A program made the translations under genes and the position numbers. Of a DNA stretch of 64,000 nt, positions 16,439 through 25,775 are shown in pieces. How positions within the stretch are numbered: the first letter of the stretch is position 1; each line of letters starts with the position of its first letter. Below the pieces are notes generated by a model. It was not told the DNA's origin and searched no databases. It saw only the letters and a list, made by a program, of their open reading frames with translations. The stretch comes from Bradyrhizobium agreste (GTDB lineage Bacteria; Pseudomonadota; Alphaproteobacteria; Rhizobiales; Xanthobacteraceae). Location: assembly GCF_016031625.1 (NCBI RefSeq), contig NZ_JACCHP010000002.1:1-64000 (forward strand), written 5' to 3'.

Positions 16439-16472
16439 CAAAGGCGGACCGCCATGCCCGGCGGACCGCCTT
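16439..16472 (-). terminator. Terminator of the minCDE operon
   Basis: The stem AAGGCGGACCGCC / GGCGGACCGCCTT (one central mismatch, 5-nt loop) lies about 30 bp beyond the minE stop. It is followed on the minus strand by a T-rich TTTGTCTTTG. Confidence 0.65.
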
Positions 16473-16502
16473 CTCACCCACCCGAGGCTGCGGTTGCGCC
16501 CC

Positions 16503-16784
16503 CTACGCGACCGCCACCTTCTTGCGCTCGAAATCGTTGGGCACCTCGATATCGACCTCGAGGGTCGAGACCTCGTCGCCGCGCTCGAGCCGGACGATGA
16601 CTTTGGTCGGGTCCAGCGTCACATGCTTGGACACGACAGCGAGAATTTCCTCACGCAGCACACCGAGCAGATCGGGCTGGCCGCGCATGCCGCGTTCATG
16701 AGCAAGCAGGATCTGCAGCCGTTCGCGCGCGACGGGTGCCGAGGCCTTCTTGCCGCGGAGGAGTCGAAGCAGACCCATGCTCAT
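16503..16784 (-). CDS. minE: Cell division topological specificity factor MinE
   Basis: The 93-residue protein has the MinE N-terminal amphipathic helix (MGLLRLLRG), the MinD-activating segment [14 protein letters not shown], and the C-terminal dimerisation beta/alpha domain. MinE stimulates the MinD ATPase at the membrane and drives Min oscillation, keeping MinC off midcell. Its ATG overlaps the minD stop as ATGA, which implies translational coupling. It is the last gene of minC-minD-minE. Confidence 0.96.
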   Translation of the reverse strand: MSMGLLRLLRGKKASAPVARERLQILLAHERGMRGQPDLLGVLREEILAVVSKHVTLDPTKVIVRLERGDEVSTLEVDIEVPNDFERKKVAVA

Positions 16785-17596
16785 GCAGCCCTCCGTCGCA
16801 GCAGGCGGTCCATAAATCCTCTGCGCTCGGCAGGAACGTGCATCGTCACGTTCTCGCCGCAGAGGCGCTTGGCCGCGTCCATATAGGCTCGTGCCGGCGC
16901 TCCATCGGCATTCGACAGAGTCACAGGCGTGCCGACATTGGAGGCCTTCAATACGTCCTGGCTCTCGGGAATGATGCCGAGCAAGGGCGTTGCGAGGATC
17001 TCGAGGATGTCGTCGATGGTCAGCATCTCGCCGCGCGCGGCGCGCGAGGGATCGTAGCGGGTGATGAGAATATGCTTCTCGACGCGCTCGCCCTTCTCGG
17101 CCCGCACCGTCTTGGAATCGAGCATGCCGATGATGCGGTCGGAATCCCGCACCGAGGAGACTTCCGGATTGGTGACGATCACGGCCTCGTCGGCGAAGCG
17201 CATGGCCATGGAGGCGCCGCGCTCGATGCCGGCCGGGCTGTCGCAGATCACCCAGTCGAAGCGGCTGCGCAACTCGGTGATCACCTTGCCGACGCCCTCC
17301 TCCGTCAGTGCGTCCTTGTCGCGGGTTTGGGAAGCCGGCAGCAGCCAGAGATTCTCCAGCCGTTTGTCCTTGATCAGGGCCTGCGGCAGCTTTGCGACGC
17401 CCTGCACCACGTTGATGAGGTCGAACACGACGCGGCGCTCGGCGCCCATCACGAGGTCGAGGTTGCGCAGGCCGACGTCGAAATCGACGACGACCACCTT
17501 GTCGCCGCGTTGCGCGAGCGCCGCTCCCAGCGCGGCGGTGGTCGTGGTCTTGCCGACCCCGCCCTTGCCTGATGTCACGACCAGTACCTTACTCAT
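16781..17596 (-). CDS. minD: Septum site-determining ATPase MinD
   Basis: The 271-residue ParA/MinD ATPase has the deviant Walker A motif KGGVGKTT (residues 11-18), switch I and II segments [10 protein letters not shown] and DSPAGIERG, and a C-terminal amphipathic membrane-targeting helix ([10 protein letters not shown]). In the ATP form MinD dimerises on the membrane and recruits MinC. MinE releases it. The length matches the family. It sits 21 bp downstream of minC and overlaps minE by 4 bp. Confidence 0.97.
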   Translation of the reverse strand: MSKVLVVTSGKGGVGKTTTTAALGAALAQRGDKVVVVDFDVGLRNLDLVMGAERRVVFDLINVVQGVAKLPQALIKDKRLENLWLLPASQTRDKDALTEEGVGKVITELRSRFDWVICDSPAGIERGASMAMRFADEAVIVTNPEVSSVRDSDRIIGMLDSKTVRAEKGERVEKHILITRYDPSRAARGEMLTIDDILEILATPLLGIIPESQDVLKASNVGTPVTLSNADGAPARAYMDAAKRLCGENVTMHVPAERRGFMDRLLRRRAA

Positions 17597-17617
17597 CTGA
17601 AGTGTCTCCTTTGCTGG

Positions 17618-18316
17618 TCAGTTCAGTGCTGTAATTCGCATGGTATTCCCCTGCAGCCAGGCCTGCGCCGGCTTGCCGCGCAGGGCCTCGTCGATATCGT
17701 CGGCAGTCTGATAAAACCCGTCGATTGCAAGCAGTTCGGCTTCGATCTTCTGGCAATAGATGCGCGCGCTGGTGTGTCCGTTCACGCCCGCCATGGCGCG
17801 GCCGCGCAGCGCGCCGTAGACATGGATGGAGCCGCCGGCGACGATTTCGGCGCCGGAGCCGACCGAGCCGAGAATGGTGACGTCGCCCTCCGGGAAGATC
17901 ACGGTCTGGCCCGAGCGCACGGGGCTCTCGAGCAGCAGCGACGTCGGCTTGGTCTCGGCCTTCACGTCGGCCTTCTTCGGCGCGCTCGGCTCGACCACGC
18001 AGCTGCGTCCGCCCGACAGCAGCGGCGGCATCAACGGCGTCAGCCGCCCCTCGTCGACGCCTTCGATGCCGAGCACGCGGATGTTGCGGTCCTGCAGGCT
18101 GGTGAGCAGATGGCCGATGCCGGCCTGGCTGAGGTCGACCGAGGACAGATCGATGACGACGGGCCGGCCGGCGAAGAAGCCGGGCGAGCGCGCAATCGTG
18201 GCGTCGATCTCATGCAGCCAGTCCTGGACCGGAACCGTCGGCGTGAACACGAAAGCCACATAGGAGCGCCCGCGCAGGCGCACCATTTGACGTTGGACCT
18301 TTGCTGCAGCCTCCAT
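17618..18316 (-). CDS. minC: Septum site-determining protein MinC
   Basis: This 232-residue FtsZ-assembly inhibitor has a variable N-terminal domain (about 1-105) and a linker. The C-terminal right-handed beta-helix (about 130-230) has the motifs GQTVIFPEGDVTILGSVGSG and VYGALRGRAMAG that bind MinD. The ATG at 18316 is the likely start. It is the first gene of the min operon, so the promoter should lie in the 280 bp upstream, which also holds a dispersed repeat. Confidence 0.95.
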   Translation of the reverse strand: MEAAAKVQRQMVRLRGRSYVAFVFTPTVPVQDWLHEIDATIARSPGFFAGRPVVIDLSSVDLSQAGIGHLLTSLQDRNIRVLGIEGVDEGRLTPLMPPLLSGGRSCVVEPSAPKKADVKAETKPTSLLLESPVRSGQTVIFPEGDVTILGSVGSGAEIVAGGSIHVYGALRGRAMAGVNGHTSARIYCQKIEAELLAIDGFYQTADDIDEALRGKPAQAWLQGNTMRITALN

Positions 18317-18399
18317 GGCGGCCGACTCGTTCCCCGTTATTGAATGGTTAACGATGCGACCGATATGGTTAATGGCTGGTTAATTCTCCGTGGGGTTAC

Positions 18400-18592
18400 G
18401 TGAGATGGGCTCCTCCGCCCCAGCGTGTCCCGGACAAGCAGCAACGCAGAAGCGTTGCTGCGCCGAGCCGGGACCCAGAGCGGACACGGTACGGGTGGGC
18501 CCCGGCTCAGCAGCACACCGTCGAACCGGACGATGCTTCCCATCGCCGGGGAGACGCTGCGCTGCGTCCGGGGCACGAGAGTGCAAGACGTC
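18400..18592. repeat. Dispersed Bradyrhizobium-type intergenic repeat, copy 1
   Basis: The segment contains a perfect 10-bp hairpin GCAGCAACGC / GCGTTGCTGC (18438-18447 with 18452-18461), then GCCGGGACCC, CCCCGGCTCAGCAGCAC and TGCGTCCGGGGCAC. A diverged copy in the same orientation lies at 58420-58570, sharing CCCGGCTC, AGCAC and GTCCGGG-CAC blocks. There is no coding potential. It occupies most of the minC upstream region. Confidence 0.6.
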
Positions 18593-18594
18593 AC

Positions 18595-19686
18595 TCAGCT
18601 CTTGTTGCGCATCTTGCCGAGCAGATAATTATCGTAAAAATTCTCCGCGATCTGCGTGTAGAACAGCAGCTCCTTCATATACGCGTCGTGGCTCTCCTTG
18701 GTCCGCTTGAACAGATCGCTCTTTGCGGCGAGCTCATTCAGATGGTCCTGCGTCGCGGTGTAGCAGGCCTCCAGCACCGGTTGCGGGAATGCCTTCAGCT
18801 CCGCGCCGCCTGCGATCAGGCGCTTGAGCGCCGCCGGATTCACACTGTCGTATTTTTCGAGCATCCAGGCGCCGGCCGCCGCGCCCGCCTGGTTGACGAT
18901 CGCCTGGTATTGCTTGGGCAGCGAAGCCCATTTCTCGTCGTTGACGATCATGTGCAGCATGGCGCCGCCTTCCCACCAGCCGGGGAAGTAATAGTACTTG
19001 GCGACCTTGTGGAAACCGAGCTTCTCGTCGTCATAGGGACCGACGAACTCGGCGGCATCGATCGAGCCCTTCTCGAGAGCCGGATACACATCGCCACCGG
19101 CGATCTGTTGCGGCACGACGCCGAGCCTTGCCAGCACATGGCCGCCCATGCCGGCGATGCGGAATTTGAGACCCTTGAGGTCGTCGACGTTCTTGATCTC
19201 CTTGCGGAACCAGCCGCCCATCTGGGTGCCGGAATTGCCGCAGAGGATGGCGTGCGCCTTGAACGGCTTGAGCGCCTCGTTGGTGAGGTCGGCGCCGCCG
19301 CCGAAATGCCACCACGATTCCTGGTGGCGATGGTTCATGCCGAACGGCGCACCGGTGGCATAGGCCAGCGCCGGCTCCTTGCCGATGTAGAAATAGAGCG
19401 GGGTCTGCGCCATCTCCACCGATGCGGTGCTGACCGCATCGAGCGCCTGCAGGCCCGGAACGATCTCGCCGGCGGCAAACGTCTGGATCTGGAATTTGTT
19501 GTCGGTCGCCTCAGCAACATATTTCGCAAAGGTCTGCGCCGTGCCGTAGATGGTGTCGAGCGACTTCGGGAAACTCGAGGTCAGGCGCCATTTGATCTCG
19601 GGCGCGCTCTGCGCGATCGCAGGTGCAGCAACCAGCGTCGTCGCGCCGGCAAGCGCGCCGCCCTTCAAGAATGTACGGCGTTTCAT
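18595..19686 (-). CDS. TRAP transporter substrate-binding protein, DctP family
   Basis: The 363-residue periplasmic binding protein has a twin-arginine-like signal (MKRRTFLKGGALAGATTLVA, cut after AIA). The DctP fold carries motifs such as GTQMGGWFRKEI, LKGLKFRIAGMGG, and AAEFVGPYDDEKLGFHKVAKYYY, similar to the subgroup that binds alpha-keto acids or calcium lactate as dimers. It would deliver a carboxylate to a DctQ-DctM pump. No dctQ or dctM gene lies within this window, so it is an orphan or works with a distant pump. Confidence 0.9.
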   Translation of the reverse strand: MKRRTFLKGGALAGATTLVAAPAIAQSAPEIKWRLTSSFPKSLDTIYGTAQTFAKYVAEATDNKFQIQTFAAGEIVPGLQALDAVSTASVEMAQTPLYFYIGKEPALAYATGAPFGMNHRHQESWWHFGGGADLTNEALKPFKAHAILCGNSGTQMGGWFRKEIKNVDDLKGLKFRIAGMGGHVLARLGVVPQQIAGGDVYPALEKGSIDAAEFVGPYDDEKLGFHKVAKYYYFPGWWEGGAMLHMIVNDEKWASLPKQYQAIVNQAGAAAGAWMLEKYDSVNPAALKRLIAGGAELKAFPQPVLEACYTATQDHLNELAAKSDLFKRTKESHDAYMKELLFYTQIAENFYDNYLLGKMRNKS

Positions 19687-19807
19687 GATGAGGACTCTCC
19701 CTTGAAGTAAGTTTCAAACATGCGGCGGCGCGGCATCGGTCTTCGCGGACCGTTTGCCCGTTCCCAAAGCGGAGTTCAAGTTGCGACGGAACGGCTTGTC
19801 GCCCGTT

Positions 19808-20065
19808 TCAAAGCAGCTTGGCGCTGACGAACAGCGCGCGCACGGCGTTGGTTGCCTGCACCGCCAGCATGGCGTTACCGGCGGCGCCTTCCAGGGCCGC
19901 GACGGCGTCCTCGTGCAGCGAGCGAAATTCCATCCACTCGACCGACTTGAAGTTGGTGAGGAATTGATAGGCCTGGCCGACGGTCGCGATCGCCAGCGTG
20001 TCGCCGTTCAGCTTGATCTTGAACGTCGTGCGCAGCGGGGTTTCGGAACTGGATGGATCACTCAT
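19808..20065 (-). CDS. DUF982-like small protein
   Basis: The 85-residue protein starts MSDPSSSETPLRTTFKIKLN and has the spacing of DUF982: an N-terminal strand pair, then the helices VGQAYQFLTNFKS and LHEDAVAALEGAAGNAMLAVQATNAVRALFV. DUF982 proteins are very common in Rhizobiales and have no known function. It is cytosolic. It lies 67 bp downstream of the Tlde1-like gene in the same direction. Confidence 0.65.
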   Translation of the reverse strand: MSDPSSSETPLRTTFKIKLNGDTLAIATVGQAYQFLTNFKSVEWMEFRSLHEDAVAALEGAAGNAMLAVQATNAVRALFVSAKLL

Positions 20066-20131
20066 GGGCTGCTTCTGGACGAGGACGGCTTAACGAAGGG
20101 GAAACGGCAGCCCCGCCGTCGCAGGCGAGTT

Positions 20132-21151
20132 TCAGGAATCGGTGCTCGCGCGCTGCGAGGCGGTCGCCGCTCCGCGCAGGCTCGGCACCACGACCAGGCG
20201 GTTGAACTCGCCATTGTCGTAGGCTTTCAGGAAGCGATCATAGTCTTTGATCGAGACGCAGCCGTTGGAATCGCCGCGCGGTCCGAGCATGTAATTATGA
20301 GTGAGCAGACCGACCCGGCCGAGCGCGCTGGTGCCATCGGTCGGCGTCATGCGCAGTGCCCGGACGCCGTGGAACGGCTTCTCGCGCGGCTTGAGGTCGT
20401 AGGTTGCCGGCGGCGTCGCACCGACCATGCGCTGGCCGACATGTTCAGGATCGTCCATCAGCGCGCCCATGCCGGAATGGGCCTCCAGCGCCACGCCGCT
20501 CGGCAGGTAGACCGCCTTGGCCGAGATGTCGTAGACCGCCGTGCGCGAATCGTAGCCGAGTGCGGCGAGATCCGGCGCCTTGCCGAACAGGCCGTCGCCG
20601 GGCGTCAGCGATGCCAGCCTGATCTTGTCGGTGAACTTCTCGAAGAAGTTGCGGTTGTCGACCTTGGGATTGGTCTCCGCATAGGCCTGGCTGGAGGCGA
20701 TCTGAGCGGAGAAGTCCGCCTGGACCGGACGCGCGCGCGGCATCGGGATGGCGTCGGCGCGCTGCGAGGGCCTCGCCTCCTCGGCCGCGGACCGGTCGTC
20801 CTCGGTCAGGATCGCGCGCCAGTCGTCGCCCTGGAGCTTCTGGGCGAGCATCGCCTTGGCGTCCTGCAGCTTGAGCTGCACCGCATTCATCGCCGAGCGC
20901 TCCAGCACCCGCAGGCCGAGCTCGCGGGGCGACGGGCCAGCCGAGGCCGAGCCGAAACGGTCCTCGAATGAGGGGGCATTGGCCGGCGGCAACGCGGCGG
21001 AGACCAGCGGCGTCGAATCGTTGATATCGGCGACCCACGCAGCGGCGCCGAGCGCCAGCGCGATCGCAGCCACAGTCAGCAGAATCGCTTCGGCCCGCCC
21101 GACACGGCGGCGCGACAACAGCCTCTCGGCGTGTGCTGCGTCGGAAACCAT
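20132..21151 (-). CDS. Membrane-anchored Tlde1/DUF2778 L,D-transpeptidase-like protein
   Basis: The 339-residue protein has one N-terminal membrane helix (about 19-40), a 150-residue linker with predicted helices, and a C-terminal domain (about 190-320). The catalytic pattern of DUF2778 is visible in LLTHNYMLGPRGDSNGCVSI, with His and Cys correctly placed. Characterised Tlde1 proteins are T6SS effectors that cut or exchange peptidoglycan stem peptides. Here the membrane anchor and core setting suggest self-wall remodelling. ATG 21151 follows GGGG; the frame to 21229 is not supported. Confidence 0.8.
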   Translation of the reverse strand: MVSDAAHAERLLSRRRVGRAEAILLTVAAIALALGAAAWVADINDSTPLVSAALPPANAPSFEDRFGSASAGPSPRELGLRVLERSAMNAVQLKLQDAKAMLAQKLQGDDWRAILTEDDRSAAEEARPSQRADAIPMPRARPVQADFSAQIASSQAYAETNPKVDNRNFFEKFTDKIRLASLTPGDGLFGKAPDLAALGYDSRTAVYDISAKAVYLPSGVALEAHSGMGALMDDPEHVGQRMVGATPPATYDLKPREKPFHGVRALRMTPTDGTSALGRVGLLTHNYMLGPRGDSNGCVSIKDYDRFLKAYDNGEFNRLVVVPSLRGAATASQRASTDS

Positions 21152-21275
21152 CAGATCCCCAAATCGACCCCCGGGGGACCCAACCCCCACCCGGAGAGAC
21201 TCTATACCAGCTACCACATTGGGAGCCAAAAGTTAGGCATAATCGCGGCCGGTCAGACACCTCCGGGGGTATCCA

Positions 21276-21716
21276 ATGAACGATACTTTCGACCTAGAAC
21301 GGTTCGTCCAGGCCCAAAACCCGGTTTTTCGCGACGTCCAGGAGGAGCTGGCACGGGGCCGGAAGCAGACTCACTGGATGTGGTTCATCTTCCCCCAGAT
21401 CGCAGGTCTCGGCGTCAGCGCCATGTCCCAGCGCTACGCCATCGGCTCCCGCGCCGAGGCGGAGGCCTATCTCGCCCACCCCATCCTGGGCGGGCGGCTG
21501 ATCGAATGCACCAGGCTGGTGCTCGCGGTCGAGGGCCGGACCATCGACGCGATCCTCGGCGCGCCGGATGACGCCAAATTCCGCTCGTCGATGACGCTGT
21601 TCGGCGCGGTCTCCGACGAGACCGTCTTCGATCAGGCGCTCGCCCGATATTTCGCAGGCGAGCCTGACCGCCGCACGCTGGAGATCCTGGCGAAGCTCGG
21701 ACGGACATCCGCCTGA
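21276..21716 (+). CDS. DUF1810 family protein
   Basis: The 146-residue protein carries the DUF1810 hallmarks: [38 protein letters not shown], the mid-segment [16 protein letters not shown] and a C-terminal TLEILAKLG. The family is widespread, cytosolic and functionally undefined. GGGGG lies upstream of ATG 21276. It is a single gene between the divergent Tlde1-like gene and the chemoreceptor. Confidence 0.92.
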   Translation: MNDTFDLERFVQAQNPVFRDVQEELARGRKQTHWMWFIFPQIAGLGVSAMSQRYAIGSRAEAEAYLAHPILGGRLIECTRLVLAVEGRTIDAILGAPDDAKFRSSMTLFGAVSDETVFDQALARYFAGEPDRRTLEILAKLGRTSA

Positions 21717-21805
21717 GCCGGCCGGCCAAGCAGCGTAAACCGCAGATTAATACGGCCACCCTATCGTCCGAGCAAAATAGTTCTCCGTTATTTGCCGGAC
21801 AGATC

Positions 21806-23887
21806 ATGAAAATCGGTACGCTCCTGACCAGCGCCATCGTCTCGCTCTCGGCCGTCGGCGGCGGCCTCGCCGTCTACGTCGCCGCGACGAAATACCAGAC
21901 CATGGAGCGGATCACCGAGGCGCAGGGGCGGCTCGCGATCGTCCGCGCGGTCAGCGACATCCCGCGCTATCTCAACCCGGAGCGCGGCTTTTCCACCAAC
22001 ATCCTCTACGGGCCTGCGGCCATCGACCCTGCGCTGCTGGCCGAGCAGGACAAGCTGCGCAAGCAGACCGACGGCGCCCGCGACAAGATGAACGCGCTGC
22101 GCAAGGAGCTGCCCGGCCCGTTCGACGACGGCACCACGATCGGCAGCAACATCGACGGGATCAACGCGAAGTTCACTGCCTTGCGCGAAGCCATCGACAA
22201 GGCGCTGGCGGGTCCGGCCGATGCGCGCAAGGACGCCGCCAAGAAGATCGTCGCCGACAATGCCGTGCTCAACGGCGGCGTGACCGCGCTGCTCAACGAG
22301 CAGGTCCGCCGCATGGCGATCCTCAACGGTGACGCCTACCGGCAGGCCAGCTACGCCAATGTCGCGATGACGCTGCGCGACGTCGGCGGCTTCAACTCCA
22401 GCCTGCACAAGAACCTCGTCGGCGGCAAGAAGCCGGCGACCGATGCCGAGAAGGCCGACATCGGCCGCTCGCAGGGCCGCAACGACCAGCTCGTGATGGC
22501 GCTGCTGGAACTGCGCGGCAATCCGGCGACGCCCGCCAATGTTGCCGCGGCGCTGGAGAAGTTTAATTCGGTCTATGTCGAGGAGTTCGGCCGCGAGCTC
22601 AAGCTGGCGAAGGACGGCGCCGTTACCGGCAACTACGAGCACGACGTGGACACCTACTATGCCGCCACACAGCGCGGCCTCGGCACCATCATCGAGGTCC
22701 GTGACGCCTTCTACGACAACGCGGAACAGATCCTCGCCGGCGCCTCCTCCGCTGCGCGCACCAGCTTCAGGATCGCGCTCCTCGGCCTTGTCGCCGTGCT
22801 GATTGCCAGCGCCGGTCTCATCGTGACGGTTCGCCGCCGCGTCTGCGCGCCGATCCTCAGCCTGACGACGCGGATGTCGCGGCTCGCCGACGGCGAGGTT
22901 GCGGAAGAGATTCCGGGCGCCGCGCGCTCCGACGAGATCGGCGCGATGGCCGCGGCCGTTCAGGTCTTCAAGGACAACATGATCCGGGCCGATCGGCTCG
23001 CGGCCGAGAAGCAGGCCGAGAACGACGGCAAGATGCGCCGCGCCCAGGCGCTCGACGATCTCACCCGTGCCTTCGAGGCCAAGGTGACCGAGCTGGTCGG
23101 CGGCCTGTCGCGGGCCTCGGCGGCGATGGAAAGCACCGCGCAGTCGATGACCTCGACGGCGGCGCAGACCAACAGCCAGGCCGCCGTGGTTGCCGCCGCC
23201 TCCGAGCAGACCTCGACCAACGTGCAGACGGTCGCGAGCGCCACCGAAGAGCTGACCTCCTCGATCGCGGAGATCGGGCGTCAGGTCGCCCAAAGCACCG
23301 AGATCGCGGCCCGCGCCGTCGACAATGCCCGCCGCACCGGCGACACGGCACGCACGCTCGCCGAGGGCGCGCAGAAGATCGGCGACGTCGTGACGCTGAT
23401 CCAGAGCATCGCCGAGCAGACCAACCTGCTGGCACTGAACGCGACCATCGAGGCCGCCCGCGCGGGCGAGGCGGGCCGCGGCTTTGCCGTGGTCGCCTCC
23501 GAAGTGAAGTCGCTGGCCGGCCAGACCGCCAAGGCCACGACCGAGATCTCCGAGCAGATCACCGCGATCCAGACCGCGAGCGACGAGACGGTGGCGGCGA
23601 TCCGCAACGTCGCCGACGTCATCGCCGAGATCGACCAGATCGGCACCGCGATCGCGGCGGCGATCGAGGAGCAGGGCTCGGCGACCAAGGAGATCGCCCG
23701 CAGCGTTCAGGAGGCTGCCCGCGGCACCCAGGAGGTCAACAGCAACATTTCCGGCGTGCAGCGTGCCGCCGACGACACCGGCGCCGCCGCGAGAGAGGTG
23801 CTGGGCGCGGCCGAGCAGCTCTCGACCCAGTCGCGCGATCTCGCCGGCCAGTTCGAGCGCTTCCTCGGCGAGGTCCGGGCGGCGTAG
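21806..23887 (+). CDS. Methyl-accepting chemotaxis protein
   Basis: The 693-residue chemoreceptor has an N-terminal membrane helix (about 5-25) and a large periplasmic helical sensor (about 30-318). A second helix (about 320-343), a HAMP domain (about 345-400, [19 protein letters not shown]) and a long signalling coiled coil follow. The hairpin tip is [20 protein letters not shown] near 535. The ligand is unknown. The C terminus FLGEVRAA has no CheR-binding pentapeptide. No che genes are adjacent. Confidence 0.95.
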   Translation: MKIGTLLTSAIVSLSAVGGGLAVYVAATKYQTMERITEAQGRLAIVRAVSDIPRYLNPERGFSTNILYGPAAIDPALLAEQDKLRKQTDGARDKMNALRKELPGPFDDGTTIGSNIDGINAKFTALREAIDKALAGPADARKDAAKKIVADNAVLNGGVTALLNEQVRRMAILNGDAYRQASYANVAMTLRDVGGFNSSLHKNLVGGKKPATDAEKADIGRSQGRNDQLVMALLELRGNPATPANVAAALEKFNSVYVEEFGRELKLAKDGAVTGNYEHDVDTYYAATQRGLGTIIEVRDAFYDNAEQILAGASSAARTSFRIALLGLVAVLIASAGLIVTVRRRVCAPILSLTTRMSRLADGEVAEEIPGAARSDEIGAMAAAVQVFKDNMIRADRLAAEKQAENDGKMRRAQALDDLTRAFEAKVTELVGGLSRASAAMESTAQSMTSTAAQTNSQAAVVAAASEQTSTNVQTVASATEELTSSIAEIGRQVAQSTEIAARAVDNARRTGDTARTLAEGAQKIGDVVTLIQSIAEQTNLLALNATIEAARAGEAGRGFAVVASEVKSLAGQTAKATTEISEQITAIQTASDETVAAIRNVADVIAEIDQIGTAIAAAIEEQGSATKEIARSVQEAARGTQEVNSNISGVQRAADDTGAAAREVLGAAEQLSTQSRDLAGQFERFLGEVRAA

Positions 23888-23894
23888 CGCGACG

Positions 23895-24485
23895 TCAATA
23901 CGGGGGCGCCTTGCGCGCCCGCTGTGCTTTCGCCGCCTCGATCCACCAGGTCAGATCGTCGGCGAAGCGCGGGAACGAGCGCTCCAAGGCCTTGCCGCCG
24001 TCGCCGATCGGTTCGCCCGCTTCCGACAACGTCTGCGCGATCGGGCCGACGCCGATGGTGCTCGACACCACCACCATGCCCATCTCAGAGAGCGTGCCGT
24101 GCCAGGCGGTCGCCGCGCGTGCGCCGGACAGCCGGCCGGCCGAATAGCTCACGATCGCCGCCGGGCGCCAGAACCATTCCTCCAGGAAATGGTCGGTGAG
24201 GTTCTTCAGGCCGGGCTGCATGCCCCAATTGTACTCCCCGGTGACGAACACGAATCCGTCGGCGCCGCGGATCTGCCCGGCCAGCTTCTCCAGCGCCTCC
24301 GGCGCCGAGCCCTTGGGATATTCCTTGTACATGCGGTCCAGCATCGGCAGCCCGATCGCCTTTGCGTCGATGAATTCGACGTCCTCGCCGCGGCCGCGCA
24401 GCCGGTTTATGACGAAATTCGCAAGGCGGATGCCCATGCGGTCGGAACGGTAGGAACCGTAGAGAACGAGAATGCGATTGCTCAT
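23895..24485 (-). CDS. NADPH-dependent FMN reductase family protein
   Basis: The 196-residue flavodoxin-fold protein starts MSNRILVLYGSYRSDRMGIR, the FMN phosphate-binding loop. It has the second FMN motif FVFVTGEYNWGMQPGLKNLTDH and a third SYSAGRLSGARA. Such enzymes reduce FMN, quinones or azo or chromate compounds using NAD(P)H. ATG 24485 was chosen because the longer frame adds low-complexity Arg/Ala-rich sequence. It is convergent with the chemoreceptor gene, 7 bp away. Confidence 0.9.
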   Translation of the reverse strand: MSNRILVLYGSYRSDRMGIRLANFVINRLRGRGEDVEFIDAKAIGLPMLDRMYKEYPKGSAPEALEKLAGQIRGADGFVFVTGEYNWGMQPGLKNLTDHFLEEWFWRPAAIVSYSAGRLSGARAATAWHGTLSEMGMVVVSSTIGVGPIAQTLSEAGEPIGDGGKALERSFPRFADDLTWWIEAAKAQRARKAPPY

Positions 24486-24534
24486 GCCCGGACGTAGCAC
24501 GAAACCGGCGTCCAGCCCTACTCGATTCGTCACA

Positions 24535-25482
24535 CTACCTTTCGCGACCGCGGTCCAGCGTTTGCGACGGCGTCTCGCCGAACTGGTCGCGGTAGCTTCT
24601 GGAGAAATCGCTGAGATGCCAGAAGCCATACGCCAGCGCGACCGCCTTGACGCTATCGGCGCCGGCAAGAAGGCGCCGGCGCACCAGCCACAGCCTGCGC
24701 AGACGCAAATAGCGGTGCAGGCTCGTGCCGCAATAGCGGCGAACGATATCGTGCATGGTGCGGACGGACAGCCCGAGCTTGCGCGCGATCTCATCGCTGT
24801 AAATCGGCTCCGAGAGGTCGTCAGACAGCAGCGCGCGGATGTCCTGGAATATCTTGAAATTCCGTCCGTCGTTGGGAGCCAGGGTCCAGCGGGCCGAAAC
24901 GATCGTCGCCAAGGCCTCGTCGACGGCGCCGAGCAGGGACTCCTTCATCGCCGCGCCCTTCAATGTTAGCTCCGGCGCCTCGACCGGGCTGGACGCCTCG
25001 GCCAGCACCTCGCGGACCACGCCGCGCAACCGCTGCAAGCCGGCCGTGGAGATTTCAAAGATCTTGAAGCTCGAGAGCGTGGTCGGCCAGCCACGATCCC
25101 TCACCTCCGGCCGGAAAACCACCGAGGCGAATTGCCGCTGCACCTCCTCAATGCTGGTGTAGGCCGCGCCGCCGCTGCCAATGACCACGACCGGTCGCGC
25201 CCGTTGCGAGCCATTGAAGCGAATGGGCACGTCGAGATCGTCCATCGTGAAGCCGATCGCCGTGCAATTCTCCACGAGTTGTGCGTCAACCACCCGTGGA
25301 AACGCGCGCGTTAGATTCACGTCGCAGCCGGGCAGCGACAGGATCGTCTGCTCGGCCGAAATCTTGCGCACGAAAGGCGTGAATTCGAAATTCAGCCCAC
25401 GTATGGCGCTTCGAAATTCGTCGACGTCTGAAAAGCGAAATGTTTTGAGTGCCGATCTCGGCACATCGTCAATGCTGTTCAT
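24535..25482 (-). CDS. AraC-family transcriptional regulator
   Basis: The 315-residue protein has an N-terminal 190-residue effector region of the type found in OruR/FeaR-like regulators and a C-terminal AraC DNA-binding domain with two HTH motifs. These are IYSDEIARKLGLSVRTMHDI and VKAVALAYGFWHLSDFSRSY, ending in the family signature FGETPSQTL. It lies 49 bp upstream of the FMN reductase gene and may regulate it. The 290-bp AT-rich region upstream (25483-25775) should hold its promoter. Confidence 0.92.
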   Translation of the reverse strand: MNSIDDVPRSALKTFRFSDVDEFRSAIRGLNFEFTPFVRKISAEQTILSLPGCDVNLTRAFPRVVDAQLVENCTAIGFTMDDLDVPIRFNGSQRARPVVVIGSGGAAYTSIEEVQRQFASVVFRPEVRDRGWPTTLSSFKIFEISTAGLQRLRGVVREVLAEASSPVEAPELTLKGAAMKESLLGAVDEALATIVSARWTLAPNDGRNFKIFQDIRALLSDDLSEPIYSDEIARKLGLSVRTMHDIVRRYCGTSLHRYLRLRRLWLVRRRLLAGADSVKAVALAYGFWHLSDFSRSYRDQFGETPSQTLDRGRER

Positions 25483-25775
25483 GAAAACAATAAATGCCGC
25501 GCCGCTCTGGATATGCGTCCGGCCGCGGGTGCCGGTTCGCTTCCTCCCTCGGTTATTTCGTTAGAATCGATCCTGACGTTTCCTGATTAATTGGATAGAG
25601 GTCGATTGAAAGGACAACCCGGGACAACCCGGCCTCGCCGAATTTCGATAGCGTTTTCCACAAAGCCCGCGGTGCTAATACCCCCGCATTTAATTCTCAA
25701 AATTAAAAATTAACGGATTTAAGGCGCAATATCGAACGTTGTATAGTCAAATTTTTTTAAAATTCAGGCTCTGCC
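25483..25775. promoter_or_regulatory. AT-rich divergent promoter region
   Basis: This 293-bp non-coding stretch between the divergent araC-type gene and the DUF2336 operon is clearly richer in A/T than its surroundings, especially 25670-25760 (runs of A and T). It probably carries both promoters. I cannot place -35/-10 boxes with confidence. Confidence 0.45.

Noticed and set aside
21788..23293. 501-codon frame opposite the chemoreceptor gene
   Set aside because: Shadow frame; the chemoreceptor reading is unambiguous.
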